DNA from: CAIMFV01 sp040757715
Lineage (GTDB): Bacteria > Pseudomonadota > Alphaproteobacteria > Caulobacterales > Caulobacteraceae
Assembly (NCBI GenBank): GCA_040757715.1
Contig: JBFLWS010000006.1
Location: 141,771-205,770 of the forward strand
Direction: 5' to 3'
DNA: 64,000 nucleotides
Shown in pieces: positions 51,920-60,835 of the stretch. The position numbers and the translations under genes were made by a program. The notes under the pieces are model-generated. The model was not told the origin of the DNA. It did no database searches and worked only from the letters and a program-made list of their open reading frames with translations. The stretch's first letter is position 1; the number at the start of each line of letters is the position of its first letter.

Positions 51920-53178
51920 GTCGCCTGCATTGCAGCCCCTTCTTCCTCAAGGAAAGGGGGCTCGGCCTCGCGCTTGTCTTAAGCCTCTTCGCCGCCCTCC
52001 CCGCCGCCGCGCAGATCGTCGATAGCCGGGCCGAGGCGGTGATGGTGGGCCCTGGCGGCGCCTCCACGCCCCTGACGCCTGCGATCCAACCCCGCGCGGC
52101 CGCGGCGCCCGTGCCCCTGCCCGCCCATTATGCGACCGCCGCCCGCCAGGTGCTGCGCGCGGCCGCCGACCAAGGCCTTTCGGGCTTCGATCCCATCAGC
52201 GCCGGCCCGGACCGTCTGGCCGACCTGGTCATCGCCTACGCCCGCGCCCAGCACGGCGGGCGCCTTTCGCCTGAAGCCTTCCACGAGGCCTGGGGCATGC
52301 ATCCCGCTCCCTATGACGCGGTGCAGGACTACAACGCGGCCGTGGCCAGCGGGCGGTTCGCAGGCTGGCTGGCGAGCCTGCCGCCCTCCGACCCGCGCTA
52401 TGAGGCCCTGCGCCAGGCCTATGTCGCCCTGAAGGCCGAGCCCCCGAGCCCCGAGCGGGCGGCCCAGCTGCGTCGCATCGAGGCCAATCTGGAGCGCTGG
52501 CGCTGGGCGCCCCGCGACCTGCCGGCGGAGCGCATCGAGGTGAACATCCCCGAGAGCCGCCTCACCCTCCTGGAGGACGGCCGCCCGGCCATGGGCATGA
52601 GGGCGGCGGTGGGCAAGCCGGCCAAGGACATGTGGACGCCGATCCTCGCCACCGAAATCAGCGCCGTGGTGCTGAACCCGCCCTGGAACATCCCCGACGA
52701 TATTTTCGACAATGAGATCGCCCCCAAGCTGAAGGGCGACCCGGCCGCCTTCGCCCGGCGCGGCCTTGTCATGCGCCCGGCCGGTGAGGAGGGCACGCGG
52801 GTCTATCAGCGCCACAGCGCCTCGAGCGCGCTCGGCCAGGTGAAGCTCGACATGCCCAACGACTACGGCGTCTATCTGCACGACACGCCGGGCAAGGGGG
52901 TGTTCGCCAAGGACGCCCGCTCCATCACCCACGGCTGCATTCGCCTCGAAGGCGCCGTGCCCCTGGCCAAGCGCCTGTTGGCGAGGGAAAGCGCCGCCAC
53001 GCCCGAGGAGATCGCCCGCGTGCTGGCCGGGAACGACACCCGGCCTGTTCCCCTGCCCCGGCGCGAGCCGGTCTATCTGTTCTACTGGACCGCCAAGGTG
53101 GAGAACGGCCAGCTCAGCTTCGCCGAGGACATCTATGGCTGGGATCGCGAGCTGAACGCCAAGCTGGCCGCGCGCTGA
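51862..53178 (+). CDS. L,D-transpeptidase (YkuD domain)
   Basis: Peptidoglycan cross-linking enzyme, 438 residues if begun at TTG 51862. The hydrophobic signal (LGLALVLSLFAALPAAAQ) leads to a scaffold domain (residues about 60-190), then the YkuD domain with ERIEVNIPESRLTLLEDG, and the active site YLHDTPGKG...SITHGCIRLEG (His and catalytic Cys in HGC-x-R). The start is uncertain: no ATG lies upstream of the signal except inside repeat B. TTG 51862 is inside the repeat, and CTG 51925 lies just after it. A recent insertion of the repeat may have replaced the original start. It is convergent with nothing; no operon is clear. Confidence 0.82.
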   Translation: MNLEHFLPENRFPLFGKCSSRLHCSPFFLKERGLGLALVLSLFAALPAAAQIVDSRAEAVMVGPGGASTPLTPAIQPRAAAAPVPLPAHYATAARQVLRAAADQGLSGFDPISAGPDRLADLVIAYARAQHGGRLSPEAFHEAWGMHPAPYDAVQDYNAAVASGRFAGWLASLPPSDPRYEALRQAYVALKAEPPSPERAAQLRRIEANLERWRWAPRDLPAERIEVNIPESRLTLLEDGRPAMGMRAAVGKPAKDMWTPILATEISAVVLNPPWNIPDDIFDNEIAPKLKGDPAAFARRGLVMRPAGEEGTRVYQRHSASSALGQVKLDMPNDYGVYLHDTPGKGVFAKDARSITHGCIRLEGAVPLAKRLLARESAATPEEIARVLAGNDTRPVPLPRREPVYLFYWTAKVENGQLSFAEDIYGWDRELNAKLAAR

Positions 53179-53287
53179 CAATTCGTGACGCGGCGTCATT
53201 TTTCGATTGACGACCGAAGCGCGATCGATAAGCATTCGAAACGCAATCATCGAGGCCCAGACTCAACGAGGCCCGCGGGAGGGAAGC

Positions 53288-53665
53288 ATGACGGGTATGT
53301 GGCGTGGCGCGGGAGTTTTGGGCGTCCTCCTGCTGTTGAGCGCCTGCTCCGGCGGCGCGCCAGCGGAGGACCCGGCCAAGCTCGCCGCCCGCGCCGCCGC
53401 CATGACGCCGAGCGATGCGCGTCTGGCCCAGCTCTACGCGACCTCCTGCAAGGCCTGTCACGGCCAGCCGGGCACGGGCGCGCCCCTGGTGGGCGATCAC
53501 GCCGCCTGGAAGCCTCGCGCCGACAAGGGGATCAACGAACTCCTGAAGAACGTCGCCCTCGGCTACAAGGGCATGCCTGCCGGCGGCCAGTGCTTCTCTT
53601 GCTCGGCGGCCGACTATCGCTCCCTGATCGCCTTCATGGCCGATCAACCCATCCCCGAAAAATAA
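53288..53665 (+). CDS. Cytochrome c5-type lipoprotein
   Basis: Small c-type cytochrome of 125 residues, probably a lipoprotein anchored in the periplasm: the lipobox is LLLLSAC (residues about 15-21). The heme motif is SCKACH and the distal Met is in KGMPAGGQC, followed by a second cysteine pair (QCFSCS), as in cytochrome c5. The ATG at 53288 (MTGMWRGAG) is preceded by GGGAAGC. It lies 22 nt upstream of the lactone dehydrogenase gene and is probably its electron acceptor. Confidence 0.9.
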   Translation: MTGMWRGAGVLGVLLLLSACSGGAPAEDPAKLAARAAAMTPSDARLAQLYATSCKACHGQPGTGAPLVGDHAAWKPRADKGINELLKNVALGYKGMPAGGQCFSCSAADYRSLIAFMADQPIPEK

Positions 53666-53687
53666 GCCAAGAGAAGGGGTTAGGACC

Positions 53688-55094
53688 ATGACTTCACGAC
53701 GCATGCTGCTTGCGGGCGCCGGGGGCGCGGCGGTGCTGGGCCTGGGCGGCGCGGTGGGCTACCGGACCTGGCGCGACCGCGAGCCGGCTTCCCCGCCGGC
53801 CCTCTCCGCCGACGGCAAGCTGCTCTGGCGGAACTGGTCGGGAATCCAGTCCTCCTACCCCGCCAAGCGCGCGGGGCCCACCAGCGAGGCCGAGCTCGCC
53901 GAGGTGCTGAAGACCGCCCCCGCGCCCATCCGGGCCGTGGGCGCGGGCCACTCCTTCACGGCGCTGGTCCCCACCGCCGGCACGCTCCTCACCCTCGACG
54001 GGCTCTCCGGCCTCGTCAGCCACGACCCCAAGACCTTGCAGGCCACGGTGAAGGCCGGCACGCGCCTGGGCGATCTCGGCGCCGCCCTGGCGGCCGTGGG
54101 CCAGGAGATGCCCAACATCCCCGACATCAACAAGCAGTCCCTGGCCGGCGCTCTCTCCACCGCCACCCACGGCACCGGGCGCGGACTGAAGGCCCTGCAT
54201 GGCGAGGTGCTGGCCTTCAAGCTGATGACCGCCAAGGGCGAGGTGCTGGAGTGCAGCCCGACCAAGCATGCGGAGGTCTATAACGCCGCGCGGGTGGGGC
54301 TCGGCGCGTTCGGGATCCTCACCGAGGTGACGCTGCAGAACAAGCCGCTGCAACGCATCAAGAAACGCGTGGAAATCCGCGATTTCCAAGAGGTTTGTGA
54401 CGATTGGCCAAACCTGCAGCTGAAGCACCGCAATGTGGAGTTCTACGCCCTGCCCTTCACCGGCAAGGCCGCCGTGTTCGCCTCCGACATCACCGAGGAG
54501 CCGGAAGCCCCCCGCGGCCCGGACGTGGAAAGCCAGAGCCTCTATGATCTGAAGGCCCTGCGCGATTGGGCCGGCTTCGCCCCTCCCCTGCGCCGCTGGA
54601 TCGCCCAGAAGGTGATGGCCGGCGAAAAGCCCGAAGTCATGGTGGGCGAGAGCTGGAAGATGCTCTCCTCCGAGCGGCCGGTACGCTTCATCGAGATGGA
54701 GTTCCACCTGCCGCGGGACCAGCAGATCGCGGCCCTCAAAAAAGTGGTGGCGGCCATCGAGGCGCACCGCTCGGACGTGTTCTTCCCCATCGAGGTGCGC
54801 ACCATCGAGGCCGACGACGCCTGGCTGTCGCCCTTCTATCAGCGCCCCTCGGGGTCGGTGGCCGTGCACGCCTATTACAAGGACGACTACAGCTTCCTCT
54901 TCACCCTGGTGGAGCCGATCCTGCGTCGCCACGGCGGGCGCCCGCACTGGGGCAAGCTGAACAGCCTGACGGGGACCGACTTCGCCGCCCTCTATCCGCG
55001 CTGGAAGGAGGCCGGCGAGGTGCGCCGGGCCCTCGACCCCGACGGCCGCTTCCTGAACCCGTATCTGCGGAGCCTCTTCCTTGGACAAGCCTGA
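53688..55094 (+). CDS. Exported FAD-dependent sugar-lactone dehydrogenase
   Basis: FAD-binding oxidoreductase of the D-arabinono-/L-gulono-1,4-lactone oxidase family, 468 residues. The N-terminus MTSRRMLLAGAGGAAVLGLGG is a twin-arginine signal. The PCMH FAD domain shows APIRAVGAGHSFTALVPTAG and LAGALSTATHGTGRG; the C-terminus has RPHWGKLNSLTGTDFAALYPRW, a family hallmark. It probably oxidises an aldonolactone in the periplasm, passing electrons to the cytochrome c encoded just upstream. Its stop overlaps the TTG start of the next gene. Confidence 0.9.
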   Translation: MTSRRMLLAGAGGAAVLGLGGAVGYRTWRDREPASPPALSADGKLLWRNWSGIQSSYPAKRAGPTSEAELAEVLKTAPAPIRAVGAGHSFTALVPTAGTLLTLDGLSGLVSHDPKTLQATVKAGTRLGDLGAALAAVGQEMPNIPDINKQSLAGALSTATHGTGRGLKALHGEVLAFKLMTAKGEVLECSPTKHAEVYNAARVGLGAFGILTEVTLQNKPLQRIKKRVEIRDFQEVCDDWPNLQLKHRNVEFYALPFTGKAAVFASDITEEPEAPRGPDVESQSLYDLKALRDWAGFAPPLRRWIAQKVMAGEKPEVMVGESWKMLSSERPVRFIEMEFHLPRDQQIAALKKVVAAIEAHRSDVFFPIEVRTIEADDAWLSPFYQRPSGSVAVHAYYKDDYSFLFTLVEPILRRHGGRPHWGKLNSLTGTDFAALYPRWKEAGEVRRALDPDGRFLNPYLRSLFLGQA

Positions 55095-56379
55095 TGCCAG
55101 CCGCAAAGATGCGCCGAAACACCCCTCCCGCCGGCTCGCTGTGGCCGGCCTTGGCGCCGCTGCTGTGGGGGGTGCCGCGGTGCTGACCCTGAGGAGGCCC
55201 GACCGCGGTCAAGGCGGTCACGACGCCCATTTCCAGGGGCTCTCCAAGGCCCTCGCCCGGGCCGGCATCGCCCATCCGGTGCTGGTGGTGGACCGTCAGC
55301 GCCTCGCTCACAACATCGGCGTGGTGAAGGACCTGATGGGCCCGAGCGGCCACGGGGTGCGCGTGGTGGTGAAGTCCCTGCCCTCGCTCCCCCTCATCGA
55401 GGCGGTGGCCGACGGGCTGAACACCAACCGCTACATGGTGTTCAACGGGGCGATGCTGGCGGAGATGCGCCAGCGCCGGCCGCGAGCCGACCTCCTCATG
55501 GGCAAGCCCCTGCCGGTGGTGGAGGCGGCGCAATATTACGACGCCCCCAATCAGGCGCCGGTCGCCCCGCAGTGGCTCATCGACACCCCGGCGCGGCTGA
55601 AGCAATTCGCCGAGATGGCGCGGGCGCGGTCGAAGCCCTTGCGGGTCAATATCGAGATCGATGTCGGCCTGCACCGGGGCGGATTCAAGAAGCCCGAAGA
55701 CCTCGCGGCGCTCCTCGACCTGATCAAGACCGAGGCGGGCGTCACCGTCACGGGGCTCATGGGCTATGACCCGCACGTGCCCAAGACCCCCAATCCGGCG
55801 GCGGCCTATGCGGCCGAGCAGCGCGCCTATGGGCGCATGCGCGAGGTGCTGGCCGCGAAGCTGGGCGGCGATGTGGGCGCGCTGACCCTCAACACGGCAG
55901 GCAGCCCTACCTATGCCCTGCATAAGGACGACAAGCTGGCCAACGAGGTCTCCATCGGCTCGGCCTTCGTCAAACCCACCGACTTCGACCTGAAGACCCT
56001 GACCCCGCACGTGCCGGCCGCCTTCATCGCCACCCCGGTGATCAAGGCGCTCGACGATGTGCGCATCCCCAGCCTCGAGGCCCTGTCCGGCGCGATCCGC
56101 TTCTACGACCCCAACACCGAGCGGGCCTTCTTCATCTATGGCGGGCACTGGATGGCCGAGCCGGTGTCGCCGCCGGGACTGCAGTTCAACGACCTGTTCG
56201 GCCGCTCCTCGAACCAGGAACTGCTCACCGGCAGCCGCAAGGTGGCGCTCCACGTGGACGACTACGTGTTCTTCCGCCCGCACCAGAGCGAGGCCCTGTT
56301 CCTGCAATTCGGCGACATCGCCGTCTATGAGGGCGGCGAGATCAGCGCCCGCTGGCCCACCTTCCCGGTGTCGGCCTGA
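55081..56379 (+). CDS. Exported alanine-racemase/D-threonine-aldolase-fold PLP enzyme
   Basis: 432-residue fold type III PLP enzyme of the DSD1/alanine racemase-like family. The Schiff-base Lys is in VRVVVKSLPSLPL, with NIEIDVGLHRGGF and LTLNTAGSPTYALHK later; GLMGYDPHV is typical of the D-threonine aldolase/D-serine dehydratase group. The N-terminus DAPKHPSRRLAVAGLGAAAVGGAAV has a twin-arginine-like motif and a hydrophobic segment, so the enzyme is probably exported folded or membrane-anchored. The start is a TTG at 55081 that overlaps the upstream stop. Last gene of a cytochrome - dehydrogenase - PLP enzyme operon. Confidence 0.85.
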   Translation: MDKPDASRKDAPKHPSRRLAVAGLGAAAVGGAAVLTLRRPDRGQGGHDAHFQGLSKALARAGIAHPVLVVDRQRLAHNIGVVKDLMGPSGHGVRVVVKSLPSLPLIEAVADGLNTNRYMVFNGAMLAEMRQRRPRADLLMGKPLPVVEAAQYYDAPNQAPVAPQWLIDTPARLKQFAEMARARSKPLRVNIEIDVGLHRGGFKKPEDLAALLDLIKTEAGVTVTGLMGYDPHVPKTPNPAAAYAAEQRAYGRMREVLAAKLGGDVGALTLNTAGSPTYALHKDDKLANEVSIGSAFVKPTDFDLKTLTPHVPAAFIATPVIKALDDVRIPSLEALSGAIRFYDPNTERAFFIYGGHWMAEPVSPPGLQFNDLFGRSSNQELLTGSRKVALHVDDYVFFRPHQSEALFLQFGDIAVYEGGEISARWPTFPVSA

Positions 56380-56455
56380 ATGAGGAACGCGATCGGTTGC
56401 GAACGGGGCGATTAGCAGTAAGCTCGCGCGACTTTTCGCGGAGCGCTGCAATCTC

Positions 56456-58513
56456 ATGCCCAAATTGTCCCAGTTTCTGATCGGCGTCGCCTCCGCCGCG
56501 CTCCTCGTCGGCGCAGCCCACGCCGCCGTGCCGGGCCTGCCCAGCGGGCTTGATCTCGCCGGCGTCGACAAACAGGCGAAGCCAGGCGACGATTTCTTCG
56601 CCTACGCCAACGGGGCCTGGGACAAGAGCGCCGAAATCCCCGCCGATCGCTCCAGCTACGGCCTTGGCGCGCAGATGGTGGAGGTCACCGACAAGCGGGT
56701 GGCCGACATCATCCAGACCCTCGGCAAGGGCGGCAAGCCGCTCACCGCCGAACAGAGGAAGATCGCCGACCACTACGCCGCCTATATGGACGAGGCGGCC
56801 ATCGAGGCGCGGGGCCTTAAGCCCATCGAGGGCGAGCTGAAAGCCATCGAGGCCATCAAGACCCGCCAGGACCTGGCCAAGGCCCTCGGGCACACCCTGC
56901 GCGCCGACGTGGATGTGCTGAACGCCACCAACTATTACACCGCCAATCTGTTCGGCCTGTGGGTCGCCGCCGACCTCGACCACCCGAAGCGCTATACGGC
57001 CTTCCTGCTGCAGGGCGGGCTCGGCATGCCCGACCGCGACTACTATCTCACCGCCTCCCCGCGCATGGAGGCCATCCGCTCCCGCTATCAGGCCCATATC
57101 GCGACTCTGTTCAAGCTGGCCGGGATCGCCGACGCCGAGGCCCGGGCGGCCAAGGTCTACGCCCTGGAGCTGGCCATCGCCAAGGGCCAGGAGAGCCTGG
57201 AAGACAGCGAGGACGTGCAGAAGGGCGACAACCACTGGACCCGCGCGGACTTCGCTACGAAGGCGCCGGGCCTCGACTGGAGCGCCTATTTCGCCGCCGC
57301 AGGCCTTGGCCATCAGCAGACCTTCGTGGCCTGGCAGCCGGGCGCCGTCACGGCCGAGGCGGCGCTGGTTTCCTCAACCCCCATCGAGGTTTGGAAGGAC
57401 TATCTCACCTATCAGCGCCTGAACCGTTGGTCCGGCCTCCTGCCCAAGGCCTATAGCGACGAGCGCTTCGAGTTCTACTCCAAGACCCTCTCCGGCATTC
57501 CGCAGCAACAGGCGCGCTGGAAGCGGGCGGTGGCGGCCACCAACGGCGCCCTCGGCGATGCGGTGGGCAAGCTCTACGCCGCCGAATATTTCCCGCCCGA
57601 GGCCAAGGCCGGCGTGCAGCAGCTGGTGAAGAACCTCATCGCCGCCTTCGACAAGCGCATCGACCAGCTGGACTGGATGAGCCCGGCCACCAAGGTCACC
57701 GCCAAGGCCAAGCTGCGCGCCCTGAAGGTGGGGGTGGGCTATCCCGACAAGTGGCTGAGCTACGGCGCCCTGAAGGTCGACGCCCACGACGCCCTCGGCA
57801 ACGCCATGCGCTCCAGCGACCTCGCCTATCATCGCGAGCTCGCCAAGCTCGCCAAGCCGGTGGACCGCGACGAGTGGTTCATGACCCCGCAGACGGTGAA
57901 CGCGGTGAACCTGCCGGTGCTGAACGCGCTGAACTTCCCCGCCGCCGAGCTGCAGCCGCCGCACTTTGACGACAAGCAGCCCGCGGCGCTGAACTATGGC
58001 TCGGTGGGGGCTATCATCGGCCACGAGATCAGCCACAGCTTCGACAGCACCGGCGCCCTGTTCGATGATCAGGGCCGCCTGCGCAACTGGTGGACGGACG
58101 CCGACTTCGCCCACTTCAAGGCCGCCACCGCGGCCCTGGCGCGGCAGTTCGACACCTATAAGCCCTTCCCCGACCTCGCCGTGCGCGGCCAGCAGACCCT
58201 CGGCGAAGACATCGCCGACCTCGCCGGGCTGCAGGCGGCGCTGGACGCCTATCACCTGTCCCTGGGCGGCAAGCCGGCGCCGGTGGTGGACGGCTACACC
58301 GGCGACCAGCAGTTCTTCCTCGCCTTCGCCCAGTCCTGGCGGGCCAAGTTCCGCGAGGCGGCCCTGCGCCAGCGCATCCTCACCGACGTGCACGCCCCGG
58401 CCCAGTACCGCGCTGAGACCGTGCGCAATCTCGACGCCTGGTATAGCGCCTTCGACGTGAAGCCGGGCGAAGGGCTCTACCTCGCCCCGGCGGAGCGCGT
58501 GCGCATCTGGTGA
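56456..58513 (+). CDS. M13 family metallopeptidase (neprilysin-like)
   Basis: 685-residue zinc endopeptidase with a Sec signal peptide (MPKLSQFLIGVASAALLVGAAHA). The N-terminal PepO domain shows GDDFFAYANGAWDKS. The zinc motif is IIGHEISHSFDSTGALFD (HExxH), the third ligand Glu is in LGEDIADLAGL, and the substrate residue motif of the family NAVNLPVLNALNFPA. It ends at ...RVRIW, the usual family C-terminus. Likely periplasmic or membrane-associated degradation of peptides. It begins a new transcription unit about 77 bp after the PLP enzyme. Confidence 0.95.
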   Translation: MPKLSQFLIGVASAALLVGAAHAAVPGLPSGLDLAGVDKQAKPGDDFFAYANGAWDKSAEIPADRSSYGLGAQMVEVTDKRVADIIQTLGKGGKPLTAEQRKIADHYAAYMDEAAIEARGLKPIEGELKAIEAIKTRQDLAKALGHTLRADVDVLNATNYYTANLFGLWVAADLDHPKRYTAFLLQGGLGMPDRDYYLTASPRMEAIRSRYQAHIATLFKLAGIADAEARAAKVYALELAIAKGQESLEDSEDVQKGDNHWTRADFATKAPGLDWSAYFAAAGLGHQQTFVAWQPGAVTAEAALVSSTPIEVWKDYLTYQRLNRWSGLLPKAYSDERFEFYSKTLSGIPQQQARWKRAVAATNGALGDAVGKLYAAEYFPPEAKAGVQQLVKNLIAAFDKRIDQLDWMSPATKVTAKAKLRALKVGVGYPDKWLSYGALKVDAHDALGNAMRSSDLAYHRELAKLAKPVDRDEWFMTPQTVNAVNLPVLNALNFPAAELQPPHFDDKQPAALNYGSVGAIIGHEISHSFDSTGALFDDQGRLRNWWTDADFAHFKAATAALARQFDTYKPFPDLAVRGQQTLGEDIADLAGLQAALDAYHLSLGGKPAPVVDGYTGDQQFFLAFAQSWRAKFREAALRQRILTDVHAPAQYRAETVRNLDAWYSAFDVKPGEGLYLAPAERVRIW

Positions 58514-58598
58514 TTTGAGCGAAGGGGCGGACCGGCGCGGTCCGCCCTGGCCGGAAGCTGCGCGAAGGGCTACATTTATGGTAGCGGAGGATGCAGCG

Positions 58599-58787
58599 AT
58601 GGTCGGAGCCCGAGGCGCCAAGGTCAGCAAGAACAAGGTGCAGGCCCAGCGGAACCGGCTGGGCTATGTGCGCTCGGCGGCTTTTCGAGCCCAGGCGCAC
58701 CGGCAGTCCCTCGCCGTGGCGACGAGCGCCCAGGCGGCGGAGGATCAGGCTTTCATCGACGCCATCGGCGATGAGATGGCTCAATGA
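58599..58787 (+). pseudogene. Degraded MazE-like (DUF3018) antitoxin
   Basis: Short 62-residue product MVGARGAKVSKNKVQAQRNR...AHRQSLAVATSAQAAEDQAFIDAI. The C-terminal block AHRQSLAV and EDQAFIDAI is that of the MazE-family antitoxins with DUF3018. The family has a RAQGLRPIQIWVPD-type segment between QRNRL and the RSxxF stretch; here it is missing, as if about 13 residues were deleted. ATG 58599 has a GGAGG site 8 nt upstream; a longer ATG start exists at 58578. The stop overlaps a tiny remnant of the toxin frame. Confidence 0.6.
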
Positions 58788-58825
58788 GGTGCGGCGACAT
58801 TTGCAGCGCCTTGAAATGCCTGTGA
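58784..58825 (+). pseudogene. Remnant of the toxin gene start (MazF-like)
   Basis: An ATG overlapping the antitoxin stop (ATGA) opens a 13-codon frame MRCGDICSALKCL ending in TGA. MR-GDI is how MazF/PemK-like toxins begin in this context, so this is probably the truncated start of the toxin, with the rest lost. It is too short to prove alone; the overlap with a recognisable antitoxin supports it. Confidence 0.4.
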
Positions 58826-58859
58826 TGACTAAAGTGGATTAGATAACCCAACCAATATC

Positions 58860-59186
58860 ATGACTATGTCGATAGAAGACGAAAATATAATAGATAAAAT
58901 TGGAATAGACAAAGTGAACGGCGATGTCGTTCTTGTAATATCCGATCACATTATGTGGGACGATCTTGATCGTCACAAATTATTACTTGTAAAAAAGATA
59001 AATTCATACTTGTATTACATCAAGAGTGGCAATATTTTTAATAAATATCCAGAATATATTAATAAAAATATCCGAATCGAATTGGTATTAAAATACTTTC
59101 CACCAGAGTCTGGAGTAAAAATCCTAAATAATTTGTCTAATATATTGCGTGAGTTTGATATACCATTCAAATACTATACAATTTAA
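58860..59186 (+). CDS. AT-rich small protein, DUF6572-like
   Basis: 108-residue protein, MTMSIEDENIIDKIGIDKVNG at the start. The pattern IDKIGIDKVNGDVVLVISDH-IMWDDLD...LLLVKKINSYLYYI matches the small DUF6572 family, whose role is unknown. The codons are very AT-rich compared with all neighbours (for example runs of AAA, ATA, TTA), a clear sign of foreign origin. There is no signal peptide. It lies just past the broken toxin-antitoxin remnant and before selO on the opposite strand. Confidence 0.6.
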   Translation: MTMSIEDENIIDKIGIDKVNGDVVLVISDHIMWDDLDRHKLLLVKKINSYLYYIKSGNIFNKYPEYINKNIRIELVLKYFPPESGVKILNNLSNILREFDIPFKYYTI

Positions 59187-59392
59187 GCAATCATCGACGC
59201 TTGAGAACTCCAATCCCGGCCCGGCTCAATCAGGCGATGCTGGTGTTTCTCGGGCTGGCGGGATCGTCCCACCGGGGGCACAGAGCGGGCTGGCGCCGCT
59301 AATCCAGCCCAATCGCCCTTTGTTCCGCTTTTGAGCCTGAGGCGTGCGCCTATTCGCAACTCTTGCGAACCGCACGCAACATGCCAATACGA
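59187..59392. other. Gap between the AT-rich gene and selO
   Basis: About 205 bp without a gene. The composition is mixed, with a return to high GC after 59210. Short ORFs here have no coding character. No hairpin with a T run was seen. Confidence 0.4.
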
Positions 59393-60835
59393 TCAAAGGT
59401 CCTGGGTGGTGCAGGCGATATCGTAAGCGGCGCTCGCCTGGCGGATGGCGGCGATCTTGGCGTTCAGGGGCGCCCAGTCGTCGCGCTCGGCGATGGCCGC
59501 CCACAGGGCCTCGATCTCCGGATAGAGCAGCTCCTCGGGCTCGTCCTTCTGGAAATAGGGCTCGGCTGAGACGTCCCGGCCGGAATAGTCGGCGAGGCGC
59601 GCGCGCAGGTCGAGGCCGGCGGGACCGGAATAGAGCGCCGCCCTTGGCCCCGCCAGCGCCTGGTCAGTCCGCGCGATCCCGCCGAACCAGTCGAAGAACA
59701 ACGGCTCCCAGCGCAGGGCCTCGCCTCCTTCGGCCAGGGTGCGGAACACGGCGCTGGCCAGAAGCTTGTCCTCGTCGGACCCGCGGGACGTGAGGCCGAG
59801 CCGGCGCGTCACAGCCCGAGCAAGGGCTGCGTGGTAGAGCGGACCGAACTGGTCCAGCGCCGCCGACAGGGCCTCGGCCTCCCCCACCATGGCCAGCGCC
59901 CCGGCGAGCTTGCCGAGGCTCCATTGCACCTGCGCGGGCTGGCGGCCGAAGGCGTAGAGGCCGTGGCGGTCGAAATAGGCGGCGGTGAAGCTAGGGTCGT
60001 TGTAGGGCAAGAAGCGGTAGGGTCCGTAGTCGAAGCTCTCGCCATTGATGTTGAGATTGTCGGTGTTCAGCACCCCGTGCACGAAGCCGGCGGCCATCCA
60101 GCTGGCGGTGAGTTCAGCCGAGCGGCGGATGACCTCCTGGAAGAGGGCCTGCACCCGTGCGGGGGCGTCCAGGCCTGCCACGAGATGCGGGTGGTGCACC
60201 TCCAGCACGTGATCCACCAGGGCCTGAATGAGGTCGCTCCGTCCGTGATAAGCGTGGCGCTGAAACGTGCCAAAGCGGATAGCGCTGTGCTGCACCCGGG
60301 TGAGGACGGCGGAGCGCGTGGGCGAGGGCTCGTCCCCGCGCACCAGATCCTCGCCGGTCTCTATCACCGCCAAGGTGCGCGAGGTGGGGACGCCGAGGGC
60401 CTCCAGCATCTCGGTGGCCAACATTTCGCGCACGGCGCCCTTCAGGGTGAGGCGCCCGTCCGCGCCGCGGGAATAGGGCGTCTGGCCCGAACCCTTGGTG
60501 GTGAGGTCGAGGAGCCGCCCGCTCCCCGCCTCGCGCAGCTGGGCGTAGAGAAAGCCGCGCCCGTCGCCGAGATCGGGGTTGTAAACATGGAACTGATGCC
60601 CGTGATAACGCAAGGCCAGGGGCTGCGGCAGATTATCCGGCAGAGCCTCGAAGCGGGCGAAATAGGATCGCCATTCGCTTTCGTCCAGGCTGTCGAGCCC
60701 GAGCAGTCGCGCAGCGCGATCATTGTGGAAGCGCACGGTCTCTTGCGGGAACGGCGCCGGCTCCACGGGATCGGCGAACTCGGCCCCCAGTCGAGCGAAT
60801 ACAGGATCGGGGGAGTAGCTTGGGCTGAGAGGCAT
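59393..60835 (-). CDS. selO: Protein adenylyltransferase SelO (YdiU)
   Basis: Pseudokinase-fold enzyme that transfers AMP to Ser/Thr/Tyr of other proteins, 480 residues. The N-terminus is DPVFARLGAEFADPVEPAPF. Typical blocks are ALRYHGHQFHVYNPDLGDGR, TTKGSGQTPYSRGADGRLTL, and the active-site GFVHGVLNTDNLNINGESFD, with DYGPYRFLPYNDPSF. The C-terminus lacks a Cys-rich or selenocysteine tail. It probably modifies redox-related proteins, as in other bacteria. It is divergent from the TonB-dependent receptor, with a 329-bp shared region. Confidence 0.95.
   Translation of the reverse strand: MPLSPSYSPDPVFARLGAEFADPVEPAPFPQETVRFHNDRAARLLGLDSLDESEWRSYFARFEALPDNLPQPLALRYHGHQFHVYNPDLGDGRGFLYAQLREAGSGRLLDLTTKGSGQTPYSRGADGRLTLKGAVREMLATEMLEALGVPTSRTLAVIETGEDLVRGDEPSPTRSAVLTRVQHSAIRFGTFQRHAYHGRSDLIQALVDHVLEVHHPHLVAGLDAPARVQALFQEVIRRSAELTASWMAAGFVHGVLNTDNLNINGESFDYGPYRFLPYNDPSFTAAYFDRHGLYAFGRQPAQVQWSLGKLAGALAMVGEAEALSAALDQFGPLYHAALARAVTRRLGLTSRGSDEDKLLASAVFRTLAEGGEALRWEPLFFDWFGGIARTDQALAGPRAALYSGPAGLDLRARLADYSGRDVSAEPYFQKDEPEELLYPEIEALWAAIAERDDWAPLNAKIAAIRQASAAYDIACTTQDL

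Noticed and set aside
51979..53250. A 423-residue minus-strand ORF
   Set aside because: Antisense to the L,D-transpeptidase, which has the HGCxR site and a signal peptide.
59149..59334. A 61-residue ORF after the AT-rich gene
   Set aside because: It starts within the preceding gene in another frame and has no coding features.
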